This document shows, in pieces, positions 10,652 to 21,990 of a stretch of 64,000 nt of DNA. Both the position numbers and the translations under genes were made by a program. Source of the stretch: Sorghum bicolor (taxonomy: Eukaryota > Streptophyta > Magnoliopsida > Poales > Poaceae); NCBI RefSeq assembly GCF_000003195.3, contig NC_012879.2:21238844-21302843 (forward strand), read 5' to 3'. The notes under the pieces are model-generated. The model saw only the letters and a program-made list of their open reading frames with translations, did not search any database and was not told the origin of the DNA. Position 1 is the stretch's first letter, and each line of letters starts with the position of its first letter.

Positions 10652-12004
10652 TGTTGACGGTCCTTAATGCACACATTTAACCATCAACTAATCATGGAAA
10701 AGGATCCAAATGTAACCAACACCCAGACTTAGGGTTTTATCTGGCAGAATTCCACGAGTTTTGGTGTTTGTCTATTTCTGCAGGGGGTTATCAGGAAATA
10801 CAGAAGAAAGGCCCACATGTCGGGATTACATAGAGATATTAAAGTGCCGCACAATTTTCTATCATCTAGAAGACTCCAGAAGCCACGGGAACGAACAGGA
10901 GGCCGAGCGGGCCCGGAGGTAGGGCGCCCGCCCTACCCCCCTGGGCGCCCGCCCTCCTCTGCTGGCCAATCAGCACGAGTCTCGGGGATTATGCCCCACT
11001 GACTCTAAGGATCGAGGAAAATCACACGATGATGGTCGGTTTGATCGGATGGTGGAGAATAACGTGGAAATTTCTTGGGAGCTACTCTTCCTAGATTTAT
11101 TGGGAGCTACTCTTCCTAGATTTCTTGGGGGCTACTCTTCCTGGACTATATAAGCAGACCCCCACCAGCCCCTGGAGGCATACCTCTTCTACAGAATCAA
11201 AGCTAGGGTTTCAATTCTTCATCCAAGTAGAGAGGATCCCTCTAGTTCTTCTAGTTCTACTTCTAGTTCATCTAGATCTAGTTCTAGTTCATCTAGTTCT
11301 AGTTCTAGTTCCTCTAGTTCTAGTTCTAGTTAGTTTTAGTTGTAATCTAGAAAATAGGTAGAGAGAAGAGGAGAGCGGAGGAGGAGCCGGATCTGTCGGA
11401 TCTTCCTCAACATTGTACTTTTGCAGCAACTGGTTCGTCCTTCATCGTTCTCCAGGTTCTTCAACTCATAATTCCTGAGTTCTTTAATTACTTTTATTTA
11501 CATTCAAGTTATTTATTGGATTCCCGCTTGCATCAAGTGCTCTAGTCTTTATAACGCTAGAGTAGTAATTAATAGATTAGACGTGGTGTTTAGTCTTGCG
11601 ATTACCTGGAATTGCACCCAATCCTGCGGATTGTTGTGGTAGCCTTAGGGTAGTGACAGCCCTAACGGTCGATGTATTCCACCTCGTTCAGATCGGTGTT
11701 TGTAGGACCGTAGTCAGACCTTGCTAGCCCCCTTCTCATCTCTTTCTGAGGTTAGTGCTCTGATGTCCCGATATAGATAATCTTGAAGTAATTCTTGATT
11801 CTTAGATCAACTAGAGAACTCTCAGGAAACTTCCTCTCTTCCCATCAAAAATAATTATATAGTTATCCTTGGGCGATCTTGGATCTTAATTAGTACACTT
11901 ACGTTCCCTGTGGAAAATCCATACTCTGGAATACTCCCGGGTGAAGGCTACATCGGTATCCGTGCGCTTGCGGATTTTTCTGTTTGCGTTTAAAATACCC
12001 AACA
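10652..12004 (+). repeat. 3' LTR of the complete unit (1353 bp)
   Basis: It begins TGTTGACGG and ends ACCCAACA. Compared with 4299-5630 it is 21 bp longer because the GC-rich motif at 10921-10956 holds two GGGCGCCCGCCCT units where the other LTR holds one. Its 25-bp array (from 11074) and TATA box (about 11145-11154) are intact. The next bases (12005 onward) belong to a different LTR. Confidence 0.9.
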
Positions 12005-12215
12005 AGGTTTAAATAAATTTGATCTTTGGATTTTTGAATCATTCACCTCAATAAATATGCACCAGCATGAATGCAACAAAAATTATTTCTCTAAACTTAT
12101 ATTCAATTTTATTTCCCCAAATTTATTTATTTTTTTCCTATATTGAAATGCTCAAAAATAATTCATTTAAATTCAATTCATCTATTTTAAATAAATAAAA
12201 TTTTTGGGTGTTACA
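12005..12215 (+). repeat. 3' end fragment of another LTR
   Basis: AT-rich DNA ending TTTTTGGGTGTTACA. The GGGTGTTACA terminus is the mirror of the TGTAACACCC starts common in grass Ty3/gypsy LTRs, so this is probably an older LTR into which the tandem array inserted. The other part lies outside the window, so the call is tentative. Confidence 0.4.
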
Positions 12216-13730
12216 CGTCTTCTGCTTTGACTGTCAGTCCTTCGCTCTTGGTCTTCAGCTCTCATGAACCACGCTTCCTCTTCTCGTAGCAATCAAGCAA
12301 CACAAACGGACAAGCAAACATGACATAGAACAAACATAAATCAAAAGAAAAGCCTTGAAACAAAGCGTGCTAAACAACATGGATTGTTGCTACAATAGTG
12401 ACAACGCAAGAACGATTGAGAATGGAACTATGGTTAAATGGATAGGACTATCGAGGTTTGCAACATAACGGAGAAGACGAACTATATGCTTGATGTATTT
12501 TATTTGATTAAATAAGATTATAGACATTTTGGAGAACTATCATAATGTTGGATTAACCAAATTATGTTGAATTATAAATGCCAAAGTTAAACTTTAGTTG
12601 ATTTTAATTATAAATGATTATATATCATTCAAGCCATTTAAGAATTTATAATTTAGGAAGCATAAAGCAACTTATATGGATGGAGGTTGATCTAACAAGG
12701 TCATTATTGAAAAGTCATTAATGTTGACACTAATCATATCTCTACTATAATTCACCCAACAGAATTATGCTTGGTCTACCCAAAAAAATCATTCCCGCAG
12801 AGGGCTTCAACCATTGTGTACGCAGGAAAACGCATAGGATTTTGTCTCCATTAAAATCAATGGCTAATAAAACATCCATATCAGATCCTATGGCTAACAC
12901 AGTAAGTTTGATGCCAGGCTTCAAAAGCAACCGCATCCCACACACACACCCTGCGCCCACATACGCGAAACATCCCCATATACAAATTGGATTCCCGGCC
13001 CCACTCCCCTCATGCGGCCATGCAGGAGGCGATGTTATCATCTTTAGCCATGCTAGAGCACTGCGGAATTAGGGCTAGGGCAAGCGGCGGTGGTATGGAG
13101 CAACGGTGGTGGCTCCACACCTACGGCTGTCTACATCAACGCAATCACTTGGGGCGAATCCAACGGCGGTGACTCTCGACTTCGTGGATCTCGAGGTGCA
13201 TGGGGTAATGGCATTCGGTCACGGTTCTCGGCTCACATGGTGTTATGGCGGTGCTCGGCCGTGGGGCATAGGGTGCATGGGGCAGTGGCTGTGGCGACGG
13301 CGTGCGGGGCGTATGGCCAAAGGCACCACTACCCAGTCCGTCGTGGCCACAAGTCCAGACTCATCCACAATGAGGGCCCCTCTGAGATCCATGGCCATGC
13401 CAGCGTGCTACTCGTGGCCGTGTGACACCACATGAAAAATTGGGTACTCGAGTGGAGCACGGTGCTGCTTCATCTGGACAACAAACAAGGGAAGAGGAGG
13501 ATACCGCTACAACAGTTGCTGAGGAGATCTGGGACACGCAACAGACAAGAGATGTCGCGATGGTGCTTGAGGAAGCAAATGATTTTTTGATTTCTTCTAG
13601 ATTATTACCTTGTTTTCTTGTCTCTTCTATTGCTCACTGCTTTCAACAAACATGCAGGACGATGAGCCCGTCTCGGGAGCTAACTATTCTGGCTAGGGAG
13701 CAGGTGAATGTGGCTCACAGCGGCTGAGGT
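12216..13730. other. Spacer without a recognisable gene
   Basis: Several overlapping open frames on both strands (12745-13727) have no recognisable domain and no consistent coding signal. The part from 12990 to 13430 is GC-richer and gives frames in several phases at once, as expected from composition. I see no RNA gene, and no mobile-element end until CACTAC at 13731. Confidence 0.5.
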
Positions 13731-14040
13731 CACTACTACAGTCAGGAACTGCAGCGGCGGCTAAATAAGCTCTGTAAGGGCGGCTGGCCCAGCCGCCCTT
13801 ATGCAAACGCTCTTACAGTGGAATTCACTGTAAGGGCGGTTCAACACCAGCCGCCCTTACAGAGGCCCACTGTAAGGGCGGTTGGAAACAACAGCCGCCC
13901 TTACAGTGGCCTACTGTAAGAGCGGTTGGTGCTTCCAGCCGTCCTTATAGTGAGCCTTAGTAAGGGCGGCTTGTGTCTCAGCCGCCTCTATTGTCTGCAT
14001 TTGCAAGGGCGGCTCTATCTAGAACCGCCCCTACAGTTAT
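13731..14040. repeat. CACTA terminus and subterminal inverted repeats
   Basis: After CACTACTACAG come about a dozen alternating copies of CTGTAAGGGCGGYT and its complement, separated by short spacers, so adjacent copies pair as hairpins. Such arrays are the binding sites of the TnpA-type protein in En/Spm elements (established for the family). Some copies are mutated, for example CTGTAAGAGCGG. Confidence 0.8.
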
Positions 14041-14288
14041 TTTTCAGAAAAAAAAATAAAAATTACAATAATCGAGTTGACAGCACAGCACAGCACCACA
14101 TACATATATACATATATAATCAGAGACAGAAAACATCACAGATTCACAACATAAATATCCATACATATACACAGCACCACATTTCAAGTCCAAAATGTTT
14201 CCATGTCCAAATCCATCCAAAAGAGTCCGAAATTTTTCAGGTACTAATACAAATCGATCACAGTCCATTCCAACAAGTTCACATGTAA

Positions 14289-15317
14289 TCAACGACCTAG
14301 ACATAGCCTATCCCACTGACGGAGGTACTGGTAAAGAGGATTGCTACCTAAGTCGGACTGTGGGTTATGGTAATCACCTTTGTAATAAACAACATGGTCC
14401 ATTATAAAGTTGCAAAGGTCACCGACAATCTCTAAGAGGTCATCATCCCTGTAGACATCCCTTTTTAGTCCTTTTTCTTCTTTCCACTACAAGATCGTAA
14501 AAGACAAGTTTAGGTCTAGTGTAAAGAAGAGATTGCAAAGCTAAGTGAGAAATACTATGTTTTCATACTACAACCCACTAAGAGATTCAAACTTACCAAT
14601 TCAGGGTGTCTCTTGTAGCCTTTTGTGTTACTGATGAAAGCACATACATAGTATCCACAATGCAGACTCCCTGGCCTTTGCTTGGGAAACTTTGTTTCAA
14701 TTTGCAAATGGAGATGTGTCAAGTATAAGTACTGAAAAAATTAGTAATTTTATGCCAAACTAAGTCGCACTTACCGAACATAGAGATTTGAAACGCAAGT
14801 GGCTCCCCAGACCTGGATCATGCCTTCCTTTGTGATTCTTGACATAGGCCCTGAATGCCCTGTTTGAATGAGAATCGATGTGACTTGTAGTATGCAGAAG
14901 TCGATATTAAAGTGAATCATATAAGGTTACTAGGATTACAAATTTGCTTACGTAATGAGAATTGACATGAAGTCTTTATATGTGTGAGGGTCAAAATCTG
15001 CAGAATCACAAATCCATGCCATGTTCATCCCGACATCGAGACCTATGACTATCCAGTGATTGCTACAACAATTTTAAATAAATACATAAGTACCTTTGCA
15101 TCAAAATAAGATAAACCGAACAATCGTTAAGTATACAATTAATCGAACTTACTTGAAGTGGTATGGAATCCATATTGTTTCGAAGTGTTGGAGATTCTTT
15201 AAACATACGGCAAGCCATGCCGCAACCTTAAGAGACTCTTCTCTTATTTTGGCCGCACGGATCTTTTCTTTCTCCGCCAACGTCCCTCCAGCAGCTAGCT
15301 GTGGCGCATCCAATTCT
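14289..15317 (-). CDS. Ulp1-like cysteine protease gene of the CACTA element, C-terminal exons
   Basis: Five exons read on the minus strand with GT-AG introns and matching phases: about 15317-15153, 15062-14952, 14859-14775, 14731-14597 and 14486-14289. The product shows the C48/Ulp1 pattern: His in NNHWIVIGLDV, Asp in WICDSADFD, and Gln and Cys in KQRPGSLHCGYYVC. It ends at a stop after YQYLRQWDRLCLGR. No stop or frameshift occurs in these exons, unlike the neighbouring transposase. Such SUMO-protease-like domains are known passengers or second ORFs of plant CACTA and MULE elements. The N-terminal part probably lies in unassigned exons between 15318 and 16121, because an in-frame stop precedes the first exon given. 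Activity is inferred from residues only. Confidence 0.72.
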
Positions 15318-16121
15318 CATCTCGATGTCTACAAGACTTCAAACATAGTTACAACCATCCAGCTGCTTCAACTACTGCAGCAATGTCTACAAGACTTCAA
15401 ACACAGAGCTACCAGAATTTCAAACATAGTTACAACCCTCGCAGACACCAGTACAGACAACAAGTATATATACCTTTGTGACTTTGCTAGGCACCTAAAA
15501 TCTACTGCAGATCATGCATATAGAAACTATGCCATTATAGGCGATCACATACTATTGGTGCAGAGGCAACCTGAGCAGCCTATGAAACTAGATGGTTTCA
15601 AAAAATCAAAATCCCACCATTGTACGAGGTATGCCACTATAGTAAAAAGAACAAGCTCCCACTGCTGCCACACGAACTCTGAAAATAATTTGCACCACTT
15701 ACTCAGAACTAACGTGCACACAAACCACGCAGGTACCAGTTCCGCCATCATATATTACCAGGCTTAAGGTTATCTACGCTGCAGCAACCAAGATGGTACA
15801 TAAAACAGAGACTACCATTACTACTGCAGAGACATCTACAGGTCAATTCGAAGCCTTTGTGACCATGCAAAACAAGACACATAAATACAATGATGTCCCC
15901 TACAAAAATGAAGCCTCAGTGAAAGCAGCAGCTATCTATTACTCACTAAAACAGATGACAAACATTCTTGGATACCAAATTATTGATCTCAACTATCCAA
16001 TCCTATCACAGCTAGTCACTGCAACAAATGATCTAACCATACACATTGGTCTACTACAGTGATGTGTATCCTATATCACCGCAGACATAGGATTGGATAG
16101 CAAAGTGAGCAAACTCACATA
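15318..16121 (-). other. Unassigned intron/exon region of the Ulp1-like gene
   Basis: This region lies between the GC-rich 5' exon (donor at 16121/16122) and the first clear protease exon. Short open frames exist on both strands (for example 15096-15767 +) but show no family motif. It contains repeated ACTTCAAACA words around 15330-15430. It probably consists of introns with weak upstream exons. Confidence 0.4.
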
Positions 16122-16667
16122 CCTTTGGAGGAGAAGGAGAGAGTCGCGGACGGGCGGCGCCTAGGGTTCCTAGCAGGCGGAGTGCCCAGGCTCACCGACG
16201 GGCGGGCGGCCGCGCGTGGATCTTCGGCCCTCGGCGACGTCTAGGGTTCTGACAGGGCGGAGCGCCCGGGCTCGCACATGGACGAAAGCAGGTCGCCGAG
16301 CTCGCGGAAGAAGAGCTTGTGGACGCGCCGAAGAAGAGCTCGTGGACGACCGAGGTCCTCGGCCAGACTCGCCGAGCTCGTGGAGGCGCGCGTGGGCGGG
16401 CGGCCGTGTGCAGATCTGGCTCCCGGCGGCAGCAGAGTGGTGGCGTGGCACGGGCACCAGCGAAGGGGGAGGGGGAGGAGAGCGCGGGGAGGAGAGTGGT
16501 GGCGTTGCACGGCACCGGCGAAGGGGGAGGGGGAGGAGAGTGGTGGCGTGGAATCGGGCGGCGGCGGCTAGGGTTCCGATCGGGGGGGAATCGGGCAGCC
16601 TGACGGCGTCCAACTGCGAATGAGAACGCCCTGGCTTAGGCGCTGCGAACGGAAGGGGGTTTTATGG
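16122..16667 (-). promoter_or_regulatory. GC-rich 5' exon and TATA box of the Ulp1-like gene
   Basis: On the minus strand a TATA-like CCATAAAACC (16658-16667) is followed by about 500 bp of very GC-rich sequence. This ends in a good splice donor, CTCCAAAG|GTATGTG, at 16122. The arrangement suits a 5' untranslated or N-terminal exon spliced toward the protease exons. Open frames in all phases here reflect GC content and should not be taken as separate genes. Confidence 0.5.
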
Positions 16668-16676
16668 AGGGCAGCC

Positions 16677-16726
16677 CCACTGTAAGGGCGGTTCAGATGT
16701 GAACCGCCCTTATTGTGGTTTTCTTG
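16677..16726. repeat. Internal subterminal hairpin and possible decayed CACTA end
   Basis: An inverted pair, CTGTAAGGGCGGTTCA and TGAACCGCCCTTATTG-like, forms a hairpin and is followed by GGTTTTCTTG. Its complement, CAAGAAAACC, is the usual continuation of a CACTACAAGAAAA terminus. The CACTA bases themselves are replaced by AAATTT. It lies just upstream of the promoter described above. Confidence 0.5.
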
Positions 16727-17050
16727 AAATTTAAAATCATTTTTTTTAATTTAGTTAAAGTTCAAAATGTATTTATATAATAATTTTAATTTATTCCATG
16801 TATTTTTATATTTAATTTATATATATTATATAATTTCAAACTATTCCAAGTTTTTGTATCTTTAATTTATATACATTATATAATTTCAAACTAAATTGGT
16901 TTGGAATTAAAAAATAAATTTGTGTAAACTTAAAAATTCTTTAGTGCCTCACTTGACCTAATATGTAATAATTTTGAATTATTTCATACATTTTTATGAT
17001 TAGTTTATATATATATATATATGCAAAGTTTATTCATTTTTGTCTACTTT

Positions 17051-18719
17051 GACCAAGTCAAACATTGGATTTTTGACAAAATACACTTTGACCGGACCCG
17101 AGATGGTCTCAGATGCAAAAGTCATGAATACAAAGTTTGTTCCCCTTCTCAAGATACACATTTGGTGTAATGGTCAACTTTTCATATGAGATGGTTTGGA
17201 CCACTCAAATTTTGAAATTTCAAATTTTTACTGCTACACGCACGTTTTCGGGACCCTAAATGGCCCCAACTCCGAAAGTCATGAATAGCAACTTTGTTCC
17301 ACTCATCAAGATTTACATTTGATATATAGGACATTTTTGCATTTGACAAAGCGTTAAGAAAGTGCAGTTCTAAATCTACAAGTCCCGCATGTAGTTTCAT
17401 AAAGTCTATGTGTGATTCAAGACTTTGTGACTAGAGTTTACAAACACTTTCTCAAATGCAAAAATGTCCTATGTATGAAATGTGTATCTTGATGAGCTCT
17501 AACTACCTTGTATTCAAAAGTTTTTCATTTGAGGTCATTTACTCACTCGTTTGACCAGGTTTGACCAAGCCACGCTTTGGGTTTTCAAAACATGTGAACT
17601 GAGTTTTCTGTAACTTTTCCAAATGCAAAAATGTATTGTGTACCAAAGGTAGACCTTGATGAGATCTAACTATGTTGTATTTAATTTTTTTTAATTTGAG
17701 GTCTTTTATTGCCTAGTTTGACCTAGTTTGACCAAGTCAAACATTGGATTTTTGACAAAATACACTTTGACCGGACCCGAGATGGTCTCAGATGCAAAAG
17801 TCATGAATACAAAGTTTGTTCCCCTTCTCAAGATACACATTTTGTGTAATGGTCAACTTTTCATATGAGATGGTTTGGACCACTCAAATTTTAAAATTTC
17901 AAATTTTTACTGCTACACGCACGTTTTCGGGACCCTAAATGGCCCCAACTCCGAAAGTCATGAATAGCAACTTTGTTCCACTCATCAAGATGTACATTTG
18001 ATATATAGGACATTTTTGCATTTGACAAAGCTTTAAGAAAGTGCAGTTCTAAATCCACAAGTCCCGCATGTAGTTTCATAAAGTCTATGTGTGATTCAAG
18101 ACTTTGTGACTAGAGTTTACAAACACTTTCTCAAATGCAAAAATGTCCTATGTATGAAATGTGTATCTTGATGAGCTCTAACTACCTTGTATTCAAAAGT
18201 TTTTCATTTGAGGTCATTTACTCACTCGTTTGACCAGGTTTGTCCAAGCCACGCCTTGGGTTTTCAAAACATGTGAACTGAGTTTTCTGTAACTTTTCCA
18301 AATGCAAAAATGTATTGTGTACCAAAGGTAGACCTTGATGAGATCTAACTATGTTGTATTCAATTTTTTTTCATTTGAGGTCTTTTATTGCCTAGTTTGA
18401 CCTAGTTTGACCAAGGCAAACATTGGATTTTTGACAAAATACACTTTGACCGGACCCGAGATGGTCTCAGATGCAAAAGTCATGAATACAAAGTTTGTTC
18501 CCCTTCTCAAGATACACATTTGGTGTAATGGTCAACTTTTCATATGAGATGGTTTGGACCACTCAAATTTTGAAATTTCAAATTTTTACTGCTACACGCA
18601 CGTTTTCGGGACCCTAAATGGCCCCAACTCCGAAAGTCATGAATAGCAACTTTGTTCCACTCATCAAGATGTACATTTGATATATAGGACGTTTTTGCAT
18701 TTGACAAAGCGTTAAGAAA
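17051..18719. repeat. 679-bp tandem repeat, about 2.5 copies
   Basis: Landmarks recur every 679 bp: GACCAAGTCAAACATTGG at 17051 and 17730 (one mismatch in the third, 18409), and GCTACACGCACGTTTTCGG at 17233, 17912 and 18591. Copies differ by few substitutions. Within a unit, shorter related segments (CATGAATANCAA and AAATGCAAAAATGT words) recur, so the unit is itself built from older repeats. It lies between the two CACTA genes. Confidence 0.9.
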
Positions 18720-18812
18720 TGTAGTCTCACACACATACATAAATGTAGTCTCACACACATACATAAATGTAGTCTCACATGGATACATAAATAAAGTCTC
18801 ACACACATACAA
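18720..18812. repeat. 24-bp minisatellite at the transposase stop codon
   Basis: About four copies of a 24-bp unit beginning GTAGTCTCACACACATACAT end five bases before the stop of the transposase C-terminal frame (18817). The third and fourth copies carry substitutions. It also interrupts the third copy of the 679-bp repeat. Confidence 0.85.
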
Positions 18813-18816
18813 ATGA

Positions 18817-19869
18817 CTATTTATTAGTATCCGCCGCCGTAACAGTTTTCCACTTCACACCTTTTCGTTCCCATGGCAATACATCTTTGGGTAGGCTTTT
18901 TTCCACAACACCGATCTTGTTAATAAAGTCTGTGAATAGCGGCATCTGATCGCACTTATTGTAGGCTTCAACATCATCAACGCCATCAACTCCAATAATG
19001 TGCTGTTTTCCAGGGATAACCACATGCTTAGGTTTCTTCTTTGGGGGGACAATGCTGAGCGGGTCGGTCATATAGAAAACCTGTGTAACATGTGAAGCAA
19101 GGACCCATGGATCATCCTGGTAGCCTATGCTGTGAAGGTCCACGACCCTCAATCCGATTTCATTGAATTCATGTTGCTTGATCCAGCGACATTGAAATAG
19201 GGCCACATTTAGTGCCTCAGTTCCATAGTCAAGTTCCCATATATCTTCAATTATGCCAAAGTAGTCGATCTTTTGTCCCCCTGCGCCGATAGCCACTGCT
19301 CGAACACCACTGTTTTGGTTCACACATTTACTATCCTTTGCGTGGGTATAGTATGTGTACCCATTGATCTCATAAGAACTCCAAGATGTCACCTGTCTTG
19401 ATGGCCCTGCTGCCAACTTACTGATGGTAATAGAATCTATGGTTTCTCCAGGCTGTATGTTTTGGTCCTTCAACCATGAAGTTAGGCGTTGCTTGTGTTG
19501 TTTCATGACCCAATCACCTGTACGACCATTTCTCTCTGATTGGATGATCTCCATGTGTTCATCAATATATGGTTCCATCAGTTTTGTGCTCGCCAAGACA
19601 GCGTAGTGCGCCCGACTCACTTCAGCGTATTCATTGTCGATGAAGATTTTTCTACCATTTGTGCCCTTCCCGGCCAGCCTACCCTTGTAGTGAGAATCGG
19701 GAATACCAATCCCTCTCTGTACTTTTAGGTACTCTTGACAGCACTCGATGACTTCTTCACTACTGTAGCCCTCTATCATAGAGCCCTCTGGGTATGCACG
19801 ATTATGCACATATCGACTTAGAACCGACATAGCGACGATTCCTGATGTAAACAGTCTTCTTAGATCCAT
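18817..19869 (-). pseudogene. CACTA transposase C-terminal part (DUF4218 end and DUF4216)
   Basis: This 350-codon frame starts inside a domain. HNRAYPEGSMIEGYSSEEV matches the end of DUF4218, and QKIDYFGIIEDIWELDYG with ALFQCRWIKQH is the core of DUF4216, both usual C-terminal parts of TNP2 transposases. It overlaps the upstream frame by 68 bp in another phase. Apart from the junction it is uninterrupted, so the deletion is the main lesion. The stop at 18817 abuts the 24-bp minisatellite. Confidence 0.82.
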
Positions 19870-21478
19870 CTAGGTACACCCATTTAGTATCATCCAGACA
19901 GACTAAGCATCCTGTCTTGCCTTTGATTTGTCCAGACAAGGCAAACAATGCAGGGTGGTCGTTGATAGTCACAAATATTATTGCTCTTAATGTGAAGGTC
20001 TCCTTTTGGAAAGCATCATACATCAGCTCCCCTGTCCTCCATAGTTTCTCGAATTCTTCCATCACAGGCTCGAGGAACACGTCCATATCAAAGCCTGGTT
20101 GCTGAGGGCCAGAAACAAGAACAGTGAGGAAAAGATACTTTCTCTTCTGACACAACCACGTTGGGATGTTGTACATGGTCAAGATCACTGGCCAAGTGCT
20201 ATGGTTGCTCGTCCTCTCGTTGAAGGGATTCATTCCATCGGTGCTCAAGGCAAACCGTACATTCCTTGGGTCCGAACTGAACAGTGGGTTGTTATTATCG
20301 AAGTCCTGCCACTGACTGCCATCGGCCGGGTGTGCAATCACATCGTCATCGACCTTGCGCTCATCGTCCCACCATGTCATGAGCGCGGCTTCCTTAGGGT
20401 TCAGGAACATACGCCTCAAGCGGTCGGTCACTGGCAGATACCACATTACCAAGGCAGGAATTTTTCTCTTCTTTGCGTCGTTGCCTAATGGGGTGTCCTC
20501 TGGAGGTCGAGATTCTTGTACCACCTTTTTGGAACCCTTCTTACTCCTCTTGTTCCCGGTGGAGGCTTCTCCACCACTGTAAAGGTCATTGTCCTTGTAC
20601 CGACTTGCCCCACAACGAGGACATTTATCCAGACCTTCGAACGTTTCACCACGAAAAAGGATACAATGGTTGGGGCATGCATGGATCTTTTCAACACCCA
20701 TTGTCAATGGACTTATGACCTTCTTAGCATGGTATGTGTTGGAGGGAACTAAGTTCGGCAGTGGCAGCACAGATGACAGAAGATGCAACAGATCGTCAAA
20801 ACTGCAGTCTGACCAGCCGTACTTAGCCTTCAGAATGAGTAGCTCAAGCACAAAACGGAGCAGTGTCCAATGTGTTGGACAGCCCTTCTCAACACCATAC
20901 ACAGTCTCCTTTGACGCTGTTTTCACCCGCTCTAGATTTTCTAGACCCTTCTTCTGTTGTAGTATTTCTGGTCCAATGGCCCGAAGCATTTCCTCTAAGT
21001 TGTCAAAGTTTTCTGCATCCCCCTCACATGCTCCAACATCATTATTGTCAACACCGCCAACATCCCCATCATTATTGTCGACACCACCGACATCATCACC
21101 ACGTGCTTGTTCATTTGCTGAATCATGTTGCATTTGTGCTTCAAACATGTCTGCGTATTGGGACAACAATTGGCCTTCTTCAGCATCGTCTTCTTGGTCA
21201 TCATCGTTGCCATCAAGAAACATTACTTCACCATGATGAAGCCATACTGTGTAGTTCGGGACAAATCCTCGCCTAATCAGATGTGATCTGATGATTTCCA
21301 CATCATAAGTTGCTAAGTGGTTCTTGCAATCTTTACAGGGACAAATAACTGAACAATTATTTCCTGTTGACAACGTCTTTGCATGATTCACTGCGATTGT
21401 AATAAATTTGTCCACCTCATCAGCATAGGCTTGTGAGTACCTTGGCAAACCATACATCCAAGTAGCCCTATTCTCCAT
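19802..21478 (-). pseudogene. TNP2-type CACTA transposase, N-terminal and central part, broken
   Basis: The ATG at 21478 (MENRATWMYGLPR) is the best start, because upstream codons are AT-rich repeat. Residues about 1-75 form the plant transposase-associated domain with the CPCKDCKN zinc motif. An acidic linker follows. A TNP2 domain then shows CPNHCILF...CPRCGASRYK, HPADGSQW, FALSTDGMNPF, TWPVILTMYNIPTWLC and GPQQPGFDMDVFLEP. The frame stops at 19802, soon after RNRRYVG, inside the domain. It overlaps, out of frame, the downstream part of the protein. An internal deletion has removed the end of TNP2 and the start of the next domain, so no active transposase is expected. Confidence 0.85.
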
Positions 21479-21484
21479 CTTTAC

Positions 21485-21990
21485 ATAAATAAAAAAATTA
21501 ATTAGTTGAGAATAATTATTAGCAACAATTAATAAGTAACAATTATTATCTACCATTATTAGCAACAATTAGTAGCTATCATTATTAGCAATAATTGTGT
21601 TAGAAATGATTATTAGACATAATTAATAGTACCAATTATTATCTACCATTATTAGCAACAAATAATAAGTACCAATTATTATCTACCATTATTAGCAATA
21701 ATTAATAAGTAACAATTATTATCTACCATTATTAGCAACAATTATTAGCTATCATTATTGGTAATAATTGTGTTAGAAACGATTATTAGACATAATTAAT
21801 ATTACCAAATATTATCTACCATTATTAGCAACAATTAATAAGTAACAATTATTATCTACCATTTTTAGCAACAATTATTATCTATCATTATTAGTAATAA
21901 TTGTGTTAGAAACGATTATTAGACATAATTAATTTTACCAATTATGATCTACCATTATTAGAAACAATTAATATTAACAACAACTATTAG
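21485..21990. repeat. AT-rich minisatellite upstream of the transposase start
   Basis: Words such as ATTATTAGCAACAATTA and TTATTATCTACCATTA recur many times. A longer block beginning GTGTTAGAAACGATTATTAG recurs at about 21597, 21770 and 21903. It ends a few bases before the transposase ATG, so it probably lies in a 5' intron or untranslated leader. Confidence 0.85.

Larger units (their letters stand above)
4299..12004 (+). mobile_element. Complete LTR-flanked unit of the non-autonomous Athila-like element
   Basis: The order is LTR (4299-5630), primer binding site, a 5.0-kb internal region without polymerase genes, polypurine tract, LTR (10652-12004). Because another internal copy lies directly upstream of the first LTR, the locus is a tandem array sharing LTRs, as expected from unequal crossing-over between LTRs or insertion by homologous recombination. 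LTR sequence is very close to that of element B at 48638-56920, which carries the polymerase, so B-like elements are the likely source of its reverse transcriptase and integrase. Confidence 0.88.

Noticed and set aside
12745..13727. Cluster of overlapping open frames that could suggest a gene
   Set aside because: Several frames on both strands are open at once, with no known motif, start context or splice pattern. Composition explains them.
15096..15767. 223-codon plus-strand frame as a gene
   Set aside because: It lies opposite the minus-strand protease exons and their introns, has no recognisable domain, and its codons mirror the opposite strand.
16170..16623. Six overlapping Arg/Ala/Pro-rich open frames
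   Set aside because: The stretch is very GC-rich and stop-poor in every phase. It is better read as the 5' exon or leader of the CACTA Ulp1-like gene.
17051..18812. A possible CRISPR-like array of repeats
   Set aside because: The units are long direct tandem repeats without spacers, inside a plant transposon. Nothing in the window suggests prokaryotic DNA.
20099..21276. Plus-strand open frames opposite the transposase
   Set aside because: They are mirror frames of the conserved minus-strand TNP2 coding sequence and contain no domain of their own.
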